Source of the DNA: Neelides folsomi
Taxonomy: Eukaryota; Arthropoda; Collembola; Neelipleona; Neelidae
Assembly (NCBI GenBank): GCA_034687125.1
Contig: JAQGBZ010000097.1
Span: 124,001 to 188,000, forward strand
DNA: 64,000 bases
Direction: 5' to 3'
Shown here: piece after piece, positions 38,772 to 52,328 of the stretch
How the letters are laid out: every line of letters starts with the position of its first letter
Numbering within the stretch: position 1 is the first letter of the stretch
The notes under the pieces: generated by a model
What the model was told of the DNA's origin: nothing
The model's database searches: none
The model's input: the letters and a program-made list of their open reading frames with translations, nothing else
Made by a program: the position numbers and the translations under genes

Positions 38772-41326
38772 TATTAGTAGTTAGCATTTTATATAAATAT
38801 AGGCAGTATTTAACAAATCAAATCGTTCATAACTACAGATAGAAGTACGTAGGTATGAATGTATATAATGATTTTTTGGTATTTGACGCGACTCATTATT
38901 AAAAATTATATAAACACTTTCAAGTTAATGTTATTTAATGTTAAATAGAAATAATAAAATATTTTATAAGCTCATTTGCTGTTATTATTGCAATTATCTT
39001 ACTTAATTATAAGAGAAATAAAAAATAATAACTAACCATTATACTTTAGAGAATACTTCTCACTGTGAGCAATAAACAGCTTTTTGTTTGGAATTTCCTT
39101 AATTTTCTCGAGTTTCAATTTGTTTGGTCAAAGTTGAATTGAGCATCAAATCTAATTTGTTTTTGCAATGGTCCAAAAAGCCCAAAATCTTCTTGGAAGT
39201 AAAAGTCTCTGGCTTATGATGATCTCATAGTTTAAATCCTTTGTTTCACCATTGCTATAATATTTTGAACATAAAATTAGGAAATGCAAAAATTAAAGAG
39301 ATGAAAAAGCCGAATTGAAATGCACAGCCAAAAATTGGACACTTGCGTGTGCATTGTCGACATTGTTAAATGTATACTTTACCATATTACTTACAATTAG
39401 TTACACATTTAACAATTTATTTATGTATGTACTCTAAAGGTATATGTATATAAAGTGATACGTTCAGAGTTCGATTCATGGCCACTGAAACTCTTTTGCT
39501 GATTTCAATATTTTTGAATTACAGCAAGTCAGAAACTTTATGCCAACGTTTACACGTTTACGATAGTTAACTTATCGTTAAAGTCATAAAAAGGAAAATT
39601 TTGATTCATATAAGAAATGTAAAATATTATGTACCTACATAAGTATTAGGTACTATATCTATACATACTATACTTACTAATATGTACGTACTAATACCTA
39701 GAGGATAATGCAACGCGATGGATTAAATGTTAAATTGAAAATATATTTCTTGCCTTGTTTTACAAAACTTATTTACTTTTTTGTTCTTATAGCCCAAATT
39801 GAGATATTAATTTTATATGTATTTTCACATATATATTATATATGTGCATATGGTACCAACATAACTAATTTTACCCTACCAGACTTTTCTAAATCTATTT
39901 AACTATGATAGTATATGATACTATACTAACATATATTATTTACTATATGGACTGAATGAAGTGGAAGTAGGAAAATGAAAGGGAAGAAGTGTTCATTGAC
40001 ACAAATTTGTTATGAAATTGAAGGGTCAGATTTAAAATGTTGGTCACCTCCAAGTTGAAAGCAAGAGGAAGGATGTTTAGCATTGAAATCCGTAACCCTC
40101 GTAGGGTGAGCAATGTCACTTTCAATCTCACTCTCTCACTCAGGATTTTAAAAACCACCCCACTGAATTTTTTGAAATTTCAATGCTCAAAGTTGTCCAT
40201 TCACAACTTTCCTCGTTTGAGTTCACAATGATTTTAAAATTGAATTGAGGTAGGTTATCTGCACATCACTTAACTTATGGACTTGAACACGTCATTCACT
40301 GATAGAGATATAGTTTTTTAAGTTTATTATATACCCAAGTGTATACCTACATATATGCTAGGCCTAATTGTGTATAAGTACTAGAAAAAAATTTAATTTG
40401 GAAACTTGGTTGCAAATATTGGAATGCATGAGTATTAAATTATAAAAAATTGAAATAAATGGATGGTAATTTTAAAATCCCCAGAACCAACCTTGATGTG
40501 ATTGAAGATGCATTTGTGAATCTATGGAGGTTTATTTACCAGAATCTCACATGAGATGTGTGAGGGAAGTGACTGTGAGGGTGAAGAGATAAGCGAAGAC
40601 TGGACTCGTTGCCAGTTGGTAGCAAGGCAAAGGTCAACTCCACTAAATGACTCTCCTCATACTCACAAGACCATTAGCTGTCCCCAGAATCTCGTCAATC
40701 TTCTATTACATATGCTCTTAACACATAAACCACTTTGCAATATATCAAATGCATATATGATAAATATAGTACCTACATATGTTAACATATATATATATAT
40801 AAATAAATACTTGCATATAAATACATACCTACATACAGGATGGGATTTAAATTAGTTACTTTTTTCAATTCAGTATTACTTTCATATTTCATATAATAAA
40901 GGATAAAAATCATTTGATGTGGTAGTGGTAAGTTATGGCGAACATATCTAACTAACATATACCAAACTATTAGCAGAATTAAACAATAAAATAACGATAG
41001 GAACTTTTCTTTGAGAAAACGTGATTTTCTTTACACATTTTCCCATTCTACCTGGATGTGCAAATGGGTATGTTAAACCATTCGCTATCGATTGCAGCTT
41101 GCAGTGTTACATCGAAGTTAATGAAACTAGTTAACAATTGACGTAAATGCTCATATTCTAGGATAAATATAGCATATTATGGCTGATTTTTAGAAAAATC
41201 ATCCGAAAATTAAAAAAAGATATGATTATTTGAAAAAAGCAACCAATTTAAATACCACCCTGTATAAATACTTGCTAACAGCTAAAAACGTAATAAAATA
41301 AGCACCATACTATTTATATAACTATA

Positions 41327-41704
41327 CTAGGAAGGTACTACCAAAATGTCCGACAGTAATATTCGATTTTTTAAAAAACTATTAACATTTTTTCCAAGAA
41401 TAATGTATCAAATTGAAGCTTAATATGTGACGATTAAAACGCCATATCACTTAAAAAATTCCTCCTTGGTGCTTGACACACTCCTTAAGACGCGGGATCC
41501 ACTTGTCAATCGCAGAAGGAATTGGAACGATTCGATATTTCTTCCATACTTCAAATCTTTTTTGAGGCTTACCAGATTTGCAGGACGCTTTGAACAGGCA
41601 TCCAGATCCAACTTACTCCATATGTAGTCCAATTGGTTCATCAGTTCATCAGCCGTAGGTAAAAATTGGGCAAGTCGGACACTATGGTCGCCTTACCTAG
41701 TTAT
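41327..41704 (-). mobile_element. Decayed mariner/Tc1-type transposon, 3' transposase remnant
   Basis: Imperfect terminal inverted repeats start CTAGG at about 41327 and end CCTAG at about 41700, sharing the core TGTCCGAC. Between them, on the minus strand, is the tail of a mariner-type transposase. One frame gives NQLDYIWSKLDLDACSKRPANL (about 41639-41574). After a shift, another frame gives RFEVWKKYRIVPIPSAIDKW and RLKECVKHQGGIF. This is the usual C-terminal layout of the family. Most of the transposase, including the catalytic triad region, is deleted, so the copy is dead. Confidence 0.7.
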
Positions 41705-42851
41705 ACTATTACTAAATAATCTATGTTACTAGTATTAATTTTATTAATACTTACAATACTTTAAATGGGCAATAAGACAACAACTTTAATACACCTTTTA
41801 GCAATAATGATTACAAGGAATGGGACTTTAGTTCATACATACGTACACTATAGTTATTATACTACATGCCTATACTAATTTGTATTTCTTTTCTGCATCC
41901 TGTTTAGGAAAATTATTCTTTTGAGTAAAATACATTTTACAATAAATTACGTGGAATTCGGTTATTATTCATTAGTCATTGGCTGAATTTGCAAAAATTT
42001 AGATATGCATCGTACATTCATATAGAACTACAACTTCACCTTAATATCGCCAATTTAATTATTTAAGCTATGTCTGAAGAATATGGATGATGCCTTTAAT
42101 TTCACGTGAATGCATATATGAGTTAAAAATTGAAATGTATTGATATTTGTAAATAATAAGTAATAAGACAATGTTAGTAAAAAATCGAATTGGGAATAAA
42201 ATAAGTATTTATAATACATATTTACATATATAATATTTATCCATTCCATTCATATTTTAAGGTTCTTGGGTATTAGAAATAAACGAATCCTGAATAAACG
42301 AATTATTATTATTAAAGGCTTTTTTATCAAATTTGGTCATCAAGATAGATTTTAATGATAAGATGTAAAAGGCATTGTGAGGCTTAAAATTTTATATACC
42401 TATGTTGAGAATCTAAAATACAAGAATGCATATATGCATACCTATATATATGTTAACATTGATAATATAAAAGTTGTTGATAACGTCGATCTCAAAATAT
42501 GTCCATTGTCCTAAGCCTCGAATTTTGAGGATTAACTTTTCGGACAATGGAGAAAAACCGAGAACAATGAAGCAAATGTATAAAAATAGATAGCGAGGGA
42601 TTTTGACTTCGTTTTTAGACTCAAAACCTCCGTTGATTGGTTGGGGGAGAATCACGAGGAAAAATTGGCTCCCGACTTGTAGGAGCCGACTGGCAAAATC
42701 AGTCACATTGTCAGTGTGGTTTGGAGTTTCCTTCTAGTAACAACTAGAAATTTCTCTCCCCAGTCTTTTTATTAATTAGTTTCAATTCTGGTCAAAGTTA
42801 ATAGCAGTCATTTATTATTAAAAGTAGTCTTGTCGGCTCCTCTCAGTTGAC

Positions 42852-45800
42852 ATGGAGAATCAACACTTCCAACGACCGACAAGTCAAGAAAGTGAGGAGG
42901 AGATCATTGAGCAGGAGAGGGTCTTCCAAATGAGCCAGAAGCCCGAAGAGGCGGCTTCGGCGACTGCCTCTGAAGACACTCCAGTGTCGTCTGACGACGA
43001 GTTTCCTCATTTCGACCTTATGATGAAGCAAATGGGACCGATTGTGGAAAGAACTGTCAATTACGAGGATTTTGTCTTTGACGACAAAGGCAACTATCAG
43101 GCCAATTTTCCAACCCCTCCTGACAGTGAAGAATTTCATGAAGCGGCCAGTCGTCTTATACAAGAAGATTTCAACGAGGATTTTTCATCGAGCGGTCGTA
43201 AGAAATCTGTATTTGCCCGGTTAATTCAGCCAATTAACGATTCTCCCGTTGAGATGACGATTGAGGTTCCCAAGCCTTCAGTCCTTGCTGCCATGACTGA
43301 TGAGGAAATCATAGAAACTAGGGATGACCTCTTGAAGAATATGGACCCCGGACTCATTGATTTCCTTCAGCGGACTGCTAAAGGAAGAGAACAGACGGAA
43401 AAGACCCTAGTATTGACTCAACCTGGGAAGAAACATCCGGCGAAGGTTCCTGAAGCTGCTAATCAGCAGCCTTCCAGTACGGGAATTCTGGAGAAGGACA
43501 AGCTTCAATGGGCCCAAGACATGAAGCCTTTCGGTGACCCAATGAACGGGATTGGGAAAGAGGCGAGATTCAACTTTGAAGGGACTTTAATTGTTGGCGA
43601 AGTGAAGAATTCTATTTCCCTTGGGCTGCACCATCACGGCGAAGAAATGGAAAGACCTGGCTATACAATTGCCGAATTGTGTCAATTGGGAAGATCCACT
43701 TTTAACGAGCAGAGGATCTTCAGCTTCAAGCTCCTTAGGAAAATTTTCATTAAAGGCCATGAAGGTAAAATTAATATTATTATATATTTTCCTAATTAAA
43801 AACTTTATTGATATTTATTTAATTCACAAGTGCTAATTGGGGATTTATATTTTAGGACAATTCGATGAAGCCTTTGACAATAATCTCTTCCAAGCTTTAT
43901 TGAACATTGACTTTTTGTTTTTCTTGAGAAAGGGAATAGATTTTTCAGACTCTGCTACAGTCAACGAAGCCTTGGGTTGCTTGGCTGCAATGTTCTATCC
44001 AGATCACGAGGAGGTATTTAATTAATAATAAATGTTTAAAATCATCAAGAATATTAATATTATCATAACTTATACATACATCTATTTAAACAGAATTCCC
44101 TGGATGTGGCCTTCCTTTGGAAGGGTGGGAAGCCTCATCCGTCTCTTGCTGTTCTTAACCAATCGGAGGATCGTGACCGAGATCATGATGTCACATCGAT
44201 GAAGGACTTCCTTATACCCGAACTCGACGTCATATATTTCTTTATAAAAAGGACTGATATTTTGACCCGGATTAATTTCATTCTCCACCAAGAGGGTCTT
44301 TTGAATGATTTGGGAATTTCTTCGGTCATCCAAATCCTGATTCGATTTGCAAGACATTCGCCGGATGAAATTACAAAGAATGTAATGTTGGTCGAGTACA
44401 TCATGGTGAAATTCATTCAACCTGCGACTCGTTTTTTTGGTAAGAATGATTTAAAAACTAATTTAAAAAATTAAATTTATTTCAGTATTTACATAATCTT
44501 AACCTATTAATTATTAATATTGATATTTAATTATTATTGTTAAATTCTTATAAAATAACATATGGTTTTTAATTAGACAATGATAAAGACTCAAACAAGA
44601 AAATTTACCCAGAAGCATGGAAGTTAATTCGAGTTTTGATTTGCTCTCATGCTGACAATGCAAATATGATAAAGTCATATTTTGACAAGAAAGACCTTAC
44701 GTTTTTCTTAGGTGTCTATTCGTCTTCAAGGTTCAAAACAAATACTATAAATGTCATTAATTAATGCTAATCATAGTAAATCATTCAAAGCATGTCAAAT
44801 TTCAATTCTAATTATTAAAAATTTAATGTATTATTTTTAATTAATTGTTACAGGGACAAAATTCCAAGATTTAACGATTACATGACAATATCTAAAGAAT
44901 GCCTTAAAATCTTCAATGAATCACTTCATTTTAAAGAACATATTGGAGATTATCTGTAATTTATTATTTTATTGAATTTAACATTCTATTAAATTACATG
45001 CTTGAGATAATTCAAATTGACATATTTTTATTTTAGTGATGCCACTTCATTATTCACAATTGTTCTTGACATTCTCTGCCGGTCTGAGTCTCAATTGAAG
45101 AATCATCAACTTGATTTGGTTACGCATATCATTCAAACCCTGGAGCGTATTATTTTCAAAATGGAATTTCGCGACATTAAATATCATCTTTCTTTGGCAA
45201 TCATAATGGTTCAAAGGATCCTTGTGGCCTTAAAAGGAAATGCACATTCCTTTGATTCGGTGAGTCCCTCTTTAAATTTCAAATATTTTTAATTTTATTT
45301 AACATCTTCATACTTTTAAATAATTAAATTACAATTGATTGGACCATTTCTAACATTAACCATTGTACTAGGACTTGGCGATTCTCACACTTGCTAGCTG
45401 TCTTGATTATATTTATCCGGCTGTAGCTGCCTTGACTTTGAAACATAACGGTGAAGAATTTAACGATGGTCATTCTTTAGAGCTTCTTGCGAAGACATTT
45501 AAAACATTTCTCAAGAGCAAATTTTATGAGGATCTTGCCAACAACCTCTCGTAAGAATCCCTATTTCGAAACAATCGCTTTTTTGACGGGAATTAATTTG
45601 CTTATGAATTAATCAAATACATTTTTATATTTTAATGGTATGTTCAAATTGAATAATTTTTTTCAGGACTCGGTCGATTCTTCTTATGAGCTCCAAAATC
45701 TTCACCAGATACCCAGACAGCTTCAAGACTACAATGATCTCAGCAGGCTCTGGAATATTGCCACTATTACGTCCTGGATCACCGTTTAACTTTTTCAGAG

Positions 45801-47280
45801 CCCTGTGCAGATTTTCGAATTTGGCTCAATTTAATTCTCTCCGAGAATTTATACTTGTCCCTTCTGTCAAGAGATACTTGACTCAACTCTTTGAAGAAAT
45901 GGACAACTTTGACGTGGACAATGTCATTCAAACGTATTTTCTCCGATTTGAATTGACATCAATTTTGAAGATTTGTGCTCTTCCTGGAAGTGAAGCCAAA
46001 GGAGAACTTCTTGTCCGACTCCTTCCCTTGGTTACAGTCGGGAAAGAAGATTTCGCACTGGAAATTTTAAAACTTCTCCAAGGGATCCTTCAAGTCATGC
46101 CAAACGTGGTTAGCAATATTTTCTCTAATCGAGAACTCAAAGTATTGGACCTTTATGGAAGGCATATGTTGTATAATGCTCAAGTCGCTTTGAACTTTGA
46201 TGGTTGGTCCGAGAAGTTGATGACGAACCTCTGGTACTTGGATCCAGTGAACAATTATCTAAAGTTGTTCAAAGGAAATGCCGTTAAACCTCGTATTGAA
46301 ATTATCAATCAAGATCTAATCGATTGCTTGGCATTTAGTTACCAGTTAATTGAATGCCTGCCTTCGATTTTGAAAACGGCCACACAATTTGAGGATCTTT
46401 ATGTACGAGTCATATCGATTTTTCTATACGGTAAGTAAAAGCTTCAATTAATTTTTTTCTAATTGCTTATTGTTTTAAACTACTAAATAATAGAATGATA
46501 AAACGATATACGATTCGAATGTTTTAAATAATAATATTTATATTTAAACTATTTAGAGGAACCAGAGACTTTCCTTCATGATACAGTGCAAGATCTTCTT
46601 AAAATGATCTTAAAAGTTCTCGTCAGGTTTGGAAAAAACTATGATGGGCCGTTATTCCTTGATCCATTCGCGGATGAAACCTCATCCATAAACGTGATCA
46701 AGTTCTCTGATAAGTATGTCACATGTTTGGTTTTTTGTGAATGAATTTTTTTACTAAAAATTTACTAAATTTATATTCATATTAATTTATTCATAATGGT
46801 GGTCCAGCTTGTTCATTGAATCTAACTTGATTATTATAGATACAAAGAACTTCTACGAGCATTTGAATCCTGCTCTTACGGAGATCATGTCTTCACAGGT
46901 TATCTACTCATTCCAACGAGAACACCTGAAGATAGACGGCTCAAGCTGTTGTTTTGGAACTTCTTTCCTGATTCCTCCATTAGGCTTCCAAACAGCAATG
47001 TACATTCTCATGTTCTTCATTATATTTCTAATCATTGAAAATCATTATTTCAGATTGTTGACAATTATATTAAATATTTACTGATGAGAGAATAATCTTC
47101 TATTCTTTCTAGGGCTTCATCGACATCGAGTATTTAATGGAGCCTCGTGAGAAAGACAAGGTCATGAAGAAATGTTATCAAAATATTATTGTGACCTATC
47201 TCGGAGCTAAGAGATGTAGTCCATTTTTAAAACAGTTTCTCTTCCGGAATACTCTTCTGCCCTCGGGCTATAATGACTAA
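42852..47280 (+). CDS. RPAP1: RNA polymerase II-associated protein 1 (RPAP1), 1107 aa
   Basis: The eleven coding exons are 42852-43764, 43856-44013, 44094-44439, 44577-44730, 44854-44955, 45037-45259, 45372-45550, 45667-46430, 46557-46713, 46840-46999 and 47113-47280, in continuous frame to the TAA. Recognisable landmarks are GRKKSVFARLI (about 115-125), the RPAP1_N-like block MTDEEIIETRDDLLKNMDPGL (148-168), LQWAQDM, ARFNFEGTLI, and the RPAP1_C signature LGLHHHGEEMERPGYTIAEL (257-276). The middle and C-terminus are a long alpha-helical region. Near the end, FESCSYGDHVFTGYLLIPT matches the human FEAVSFGDHLFGALVLLP segment. RPAP1 helps assemble and move RNA polymerase II with R2TP-type partners. 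The start ATG has a good context (GACATGG). The protein is about 290 residues shorter than human. Confidence 0.94.
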
Positions 47281-47468
47281 GCCCACCCGGTGTTCTGTTT
47301 TTGGGGTGTTAATATGTTAAAATATATTAGTAACAATTAATTTGAGAATTTCTCTGTATTTCATACTTTTATTACTATTTCATACTATTTTATTTTATAT
47401 GATGAAATATTTATTTATACTTAGAACTGACTGATTTTATACCGTTCTTTTTTACTACTCCTGACTTA

Positions 47469-47474
47469 AATAAA
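47469..47474 (+). terminator. Poly(A) signal of RPAP1
   Basis: AATAAA about 190 bp after the RPAP1 stop and about 400 bp before the next start codon. Confidence 0.5.
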
Positions 47475-47868
47475 ATATAAAATGAACATAATTACTTACT
47501 TTATTTAATTCTACATATACTATAGTATACATTTAATTAATTCTCATTTCACAATAAGCATACTATTTAACGTTTGAATATTAGGTATACATATATGAAA
47601 AGTAGGTAAGTGAAGAGAAGTGAGACATCGAAATTAGCTCTATACTAAATGGGCAGTATCATTTGAGTTCATATATAAGTTATTCAAAATAAAGATTTCT
47701 CGCAAGTGCGGGAGAAACAGAGAAACTAGGAAATAGTCCCGAAATCCCGAACCGAAATACGCAAAATACGTCTAACAAACTTTATAAAAAAGAATAAAAG
47801 ACTTGAAGTTTAAAGTTTAGATCGTTTAAAGACAGTTTTCAGAACAACAATAAGCATCAAATTGAACC

Positions 47869-48546
47869 ATGAGAATAATAACGAGAAGACTGGGACTGGG
47901 GCCATTATTCACAACCCGACTTTTATCTTCAAAATCAGATGAAATAAAATTAACAGCCAAGGGACTTTACAAGTTCCTCCATCGCCGATGTGAGAAGCTT
48001 CCCACAAAAGACACTCAATTGTATTATAAACATTTTGTCAGACAGGTATTAACAATTTAGTTAATTGGCAATCACTTAAACGATTTGCATCATTTTGGAA
48101 TTCATGCGTTTAAAATTCAAAATAACATTTTTGATTTTTAATTTAATAATCGTTTGTTAATTTTCCAGAGTTATAAGCAACATGCTGACGAAACAGATCC
48201 CATCCGCTCTCAACAAATCATTTCACAAGCAATTAAGGATTCAGATTGGGTGCTAAAAAAGGTTCGCAATTTAAAATAGCTCAAAATCAATTCTAAATAT
48301 TATTTATTATTATTAAATTGAAGTGTTTTATTCACTATAATACTTTTGCTATGACACATTTTTTGATTTCATTTTGTGGCATCGAAAAGTTGGTATTTAT
48401 AAGTCTTAAACTAGCACTTTATTTTATTTAATTAGTTAGAATACGCCGACAATACTTACTTATTAATATGTATTTATAAGTTTCAAATTGTATTAATTCT
48501 TTAATTAACTTTTTTTAAATTTCAGTTTAAAGTTGCTGAAAAATGA
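47869..48546 (+). CDS. LYRM9: LYRM9-like mitochondrial LYR protein, 96 aa
   Basis: The three coding exons are 47869-48045, 48169-48261 and 48526-48546, in continuous frame. Residues 33-86 match LYRM9: LYKFLHRRCEKLPTKDTQLYYKHFVRQ followed by DPIRSQQIISQAIKDSDWVL. LYR-motif (Complex1_LYR) proteins are small mitochondrial factors that usually work with acyl carrier protein in iron-sulphur cluster or respiratory complex assembly. The exact role of LYRM9 is poorly known. Odd points: the name-giving LYR tripeptide reads LYK here, and there is a basic, acid-free N-terminus (MRIITRRLGLGPLFTTRLLS) like a mitochondrial presequence, which human LYRM9 lacks. It lies about 590 bp downstream of RPAP1 on the same strand with its own poly(A) signal, so it is a separate gene. 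Confidence 0.9.
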
Positions 48547-48752
48547 AATTGTCACGTTTAAATTGCCCAAAGGAGAATAAACGCCTGGTGTGGGAGTCAA
48601 CAAAGACGCGAATGCTATACATGAGTAATTAAGACTGTTTGATACTTTAAGATGCCTAAAATGCAGTTACTAGTTACAATCGAATTACCTAGTCTATAAT
48701 TAGTTGGAATGTTTATTGAAAAATTATATGTTCATCATTGAATGAGTTAAAA

Positions 48753-48758
48753 ATAAAA
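48753..48758 (+). terminator. Poly(A) signal of the LYRM9-like gene
   Basis: AATAAA about 206 bp after the stop codon, in AT-rich DNA, so other hexamers may compete. Confidence 0.45.
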
Positions 48759-48759
48759 T

Positions 48760-50438
48760 AAGTGTATTTAACATGTTATAATTAAACATTTCAATTACTT
48801 CTTAAAGTTTAATAAACTTAATAGTTTAATAAATATTCATATTTACAGGCATATTCAGCTAATTACATTATATGATAAACGAATAAGAATAGTATTTACT
48901 TAGTCAGGTAAAACTTTTCACAATTAGGATTTTCCGAAGTGAACCTCAATATTACCTTTAACAACAATCCATATAAACAATATTCCTAAGTATGTATTCA
49001 CAAATAAATATAATTTAATTATAAAATAATTAATCATAATTTACTAGTAATAAACATAAAAGGATCCTTATCTACGAATGAATGGAGTATCCAATTTTAA
49101 TTAAATGGCTTACTTAATTAACAACTTGGGTACGATAATTTAAGCGTTCTCATGTTTACCAGCTTATTAGTTTTAATTCATTTAACCTGTAATTGTAATT
49201 TAACTTTTAAGCCTAGACTTAAAGCATTTAAATCTCCCAACCAGACGAAATGTTTAACACTCAAAGCCATTCTTAGAATTAGCATATATTTGAGGTCGTC
49301 GGATCTTTTGCATAATTATCCAGTCTGGCTATATTAGGCCCATAGCCTTCCAAGATGCGGCTCTTTGAGTCAAGTTGAGGTTTCTGGGGTCATGCGGTGC
49401 ATTTTGTGTGCAACATGGTCAAATTGGGCGTTAGAGTTAGAAATTGGAGTATTTGAAGTCAGAATTCCTTTGAGTCTCACGAAGATTGTAATTTGCAATG
49501 CTAAAACACGAGTTTCCTTTTACCACCAAATAAGTATGCATAGGAGATGTCAAGATGTCATGAGTTATTTCTCCTTATTTGCGGCGTCTCTGTCAGGTCG
49601 GTCTGGCAGCAGGGTCTTAATTAATTCCCATTGAAATAAATTGTATTAGGGGCGGAAGTAGAGTTGACAGAATTGCATTGGAATTGCCATCCCAAACCAC
49701 AATTGCATCGGGTCGGAGAGGGTGGGCGGGTGAAGAGAGTGAGACTAATCACGGACATTCTTCATCCCTCACTCCTTCTCATCTTTGACCTCTGGATGGT
49801 GGATGGCGTCTCCGCCCAACTCAATTTCAACAAAATTGTATTTACGCTCTTATTTCAAAACATTCATCATTCCTCACTCGAGACATCCTTCACATCGGAC
49901 GAGAATGAGTCGGGAACGAGGACCAAAACTCCTTCTCGTCCCCCTCTCTTTTCTGCCACCGGCCCATGAAATAAAAATGATCCTGAATAGAAATGCACAT
50001 TAGGGTTTTAGTCTCATTCATGTAAACATTCCCATATGTTTCTATTAATGCATTTAAGAAACTTTTATGACTCAAATGCAAAAAATATGTAATATAAATA
50101 AAGTTTAGTTTATAGTTAAAGTAGTATAAGAATCTAGATATATTGCTATAGCTGATCTGAACTTTCCGCCTCAAAATTGAAATTTATTATCCTGCATTAC
50201 TTTCAAACCTGCTCATATTTTGATCTTTTATTCTTTATTAATCATCTAGCATTAAGTATATACAGATATATGTATATAGATACAATTACATGCTCTAGGC
50301 ATGCTAAATGCATATAAAATTTAATATGTGGTATTTTTACCTACATAAAAAGATGGCATACTTATAAGATTAAATACGTAGGCTACATACCTAACATTAA
50401 TTGTAAGTGGAATTGGGACATAAAATTTATAACTCAAA
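48760..50438. other. Intergenic, no gene seen
   Basis: AT-rich to about 49.3 kb, then a less AT-rich island at about 49.3-49.97 kb with open frames of 60-101 codons. None shows a domain or splice logic. The island might be regulatory. Nothing firmer can be said. Confidence 0.35.
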
Positions 50439-51798
50439 TTGACTTTGATAAGACCAAATAATAATAATATATTTTGCTTTCAATTTGTATGTAGAGTAAA
50501 TATACGTAGGCATATTCTTTCAATACCTAATTATAATTATATAAGACAAGACCGCATTGATGGATACGGAAGAATTTTGATTATATATAGAAATAACTTA
50601 AATTGTAAAATTATTGATAATTTATCAATTGTATCCCTCGATAATATCCAAATTCTGGTAATAAATATAAATAGTAAATTTGATAAGAGTTTTTATCTTA
50701 CTTGTGTATATTCTCCACCAAATGCAACAAAAAACCTTAATCATATAAAAAATTACTCTAAGCTTCTCAACTCAATTAAAGACTCAAATATTGTAAACTA
50801 TATTGTAGGTGATTTCAATGTTAACATTAATTGAGGAAACTCAATTAGTTCCAAATTATTACACACTTTTTCACTAAATGGTTTTTCTCAACTTATAACT
50901 GTACCTACGAGATTAAGTAATATAATTGATCTATTATTCTCTAATTTTCCCGATTCCATAAATAATTTAAAGGTAATTCCCTCATCTTCTCAGACCACAA
51001 TATTATACTATTTAATGGAACTAAAATAAAAGTTAAGATATCAAAATGTAAATTAAAATTACGTGACTTCAAAAATACAAATTATAAACAACTGATAAAT
51101 GATCTAGCTAATCTTGATTTGAATTTAAATTTCGTTGAAATAGCATAAACGATGTGGTTAAAATTCAAAAATAATGTACTTGGAATTATTGATAAATATT
51201 GTCCTCATTTTGAAAGAATTTATAATTCCAAAAATACAATCAAACTATCACTAGATACTAAAAAATGTATTAAATCACGGAACAACCTTTACCTTAAACT
51301 CAAAAAGAACCCAATGTTATGATTAAAATAAACAGTCAAAAAATCTATCAACAATGACCTTAAATATAATTTTCAAAATGAAGTGCAAAAATATGGTTTT
51401 TGGAATTCAATAAAGAAACTGTGTGGATGTAAAGTGACTAGTGAAATCAATTTTAATATTGATGAAATTAATCACTACTTTAGTATTAAATATCTCCTTC
51501 CTCTAGTGAAATTTCTAAAATTGAATTAAATAGTAATGTTACTGATATTACATATGTTACAAAATCGGTTAATAGTTGTAATTTGTTCGACGCATGGAAA
51601 TCTCTAAAGAATAAGGATTTAACAGGTTCCAGCATGAAAATACTTAACATTATCATCCATATACAAAATATCAGTGATCCTATTATAGAACTTTTAAATG
51701 TAATTAGATTTTATAATATTTATCCCGACGATTGGAAAATTAACAAAGTTACTCCAATTCCAAAGATATCGGTTTTTCAAGCATTTCACGGAATTTAA
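50439..51798 (+). mobile_element. Decayed non-LTR retrotransposon (endonuclease and RT fragments)
   Basis: The first fragment (50439-50834) ends in a segment typical of the APE-like endonuclease of LINE elements: RIDGYGRILIIYRNNL, FYLTCVYSPPN and YIVGDFNVNIN. After a TGA, further degraded reading gives DFKNTNYKQLINDL and FKNNVLGIIDKYCP, the usual region between endonuclease and reverse transcriptase. At 51583-51798 the beginning of the reverse transcriptase appears: WKSLKNKDLTGSSMKILN ... YPDDWKINKVTPIPK. Frames shift and stops interrupt, and the catalytic RT core and 3' end are missing. It is AT-rich like its surroundings, so it is an old, dead copy. The clade (CR1/Jockey/I-like) cannot be set from this. 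Confidence 0.85.
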
Positions 51799-52328
51799 TA
51801 TTTCAATCAATATTTTATATTTTAATTATTTAAACATCGTTTTAAACTAATGTTTATTACTGATTTACTAAAATGTTAATTTATATATTAAATAGCTGAA
51901 AAAATATTTTTTGCATCCCTATTCATTAATTTAAAAACAATTATGTAGTTAACAAACGCCACTAATGGCAATCCAAAATAAAAGTTTTTTAATCGGGTTT
52001 TTGAATAGCTTTCATTTTCCACTCTCATTTGGACTGCCAGAGCTGCCGTTTTTGTGATATAAGAAAATCCCATGCATTTTAGACGAGCACCACGTGACCA
52101 ATCCCAATGTCTCATTTCACAAAGATAATGGAGTAACCCATATCTAAAAATTTGATGAATAAATCGATATAATAATAATAATGTTTATGTTTATGACATT
52201 AAATAAGTTTTTAAATGAAAAATTTAATATTATATTTTAATATACCAAATATGCATTTAGTATGTACTCACCTAATTAAGTATATACAAACATTAATAAA
52301 CAAAAGTTTACATTCAATACTTATGAGT

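Larger units (their letters stand above)
35934..42851. other. AT-rich intergenic region with transposon remains
   Basis: Nearly 7 kb of very AT-rich DNA between the HR96 5' region and RPAP1. Apart from two MITE-like elements, a decayed mariner copy (listed separately) and TA/ACATAC-type simple repeats, no gene was recognised. Open frames are short and AT-driven. Confidence 0.5.

Noticed and set aside
39400-39490. Possible tRNA from the sequence GAGTTCGATTC
   Set aside because: A B-box-like word only. No matching A box or cloverleaf arms at the right spacing.
42413-42706. 97-codon minus-strand open frame beside the RPAP1 start
   Set aside because: Hydrophobic and AT-driven in its second half, with no family recognised. 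It sits where the RPAP1 promoter should be. I considered it as a first HR96 exon but found no support.
50439-50834. A functional single-exon gene for an endonuclease-like protein
   Set aside because: The motif order and the reverse transcriptase remnant downstream show it is part of a LINE with stops and frameshifts.
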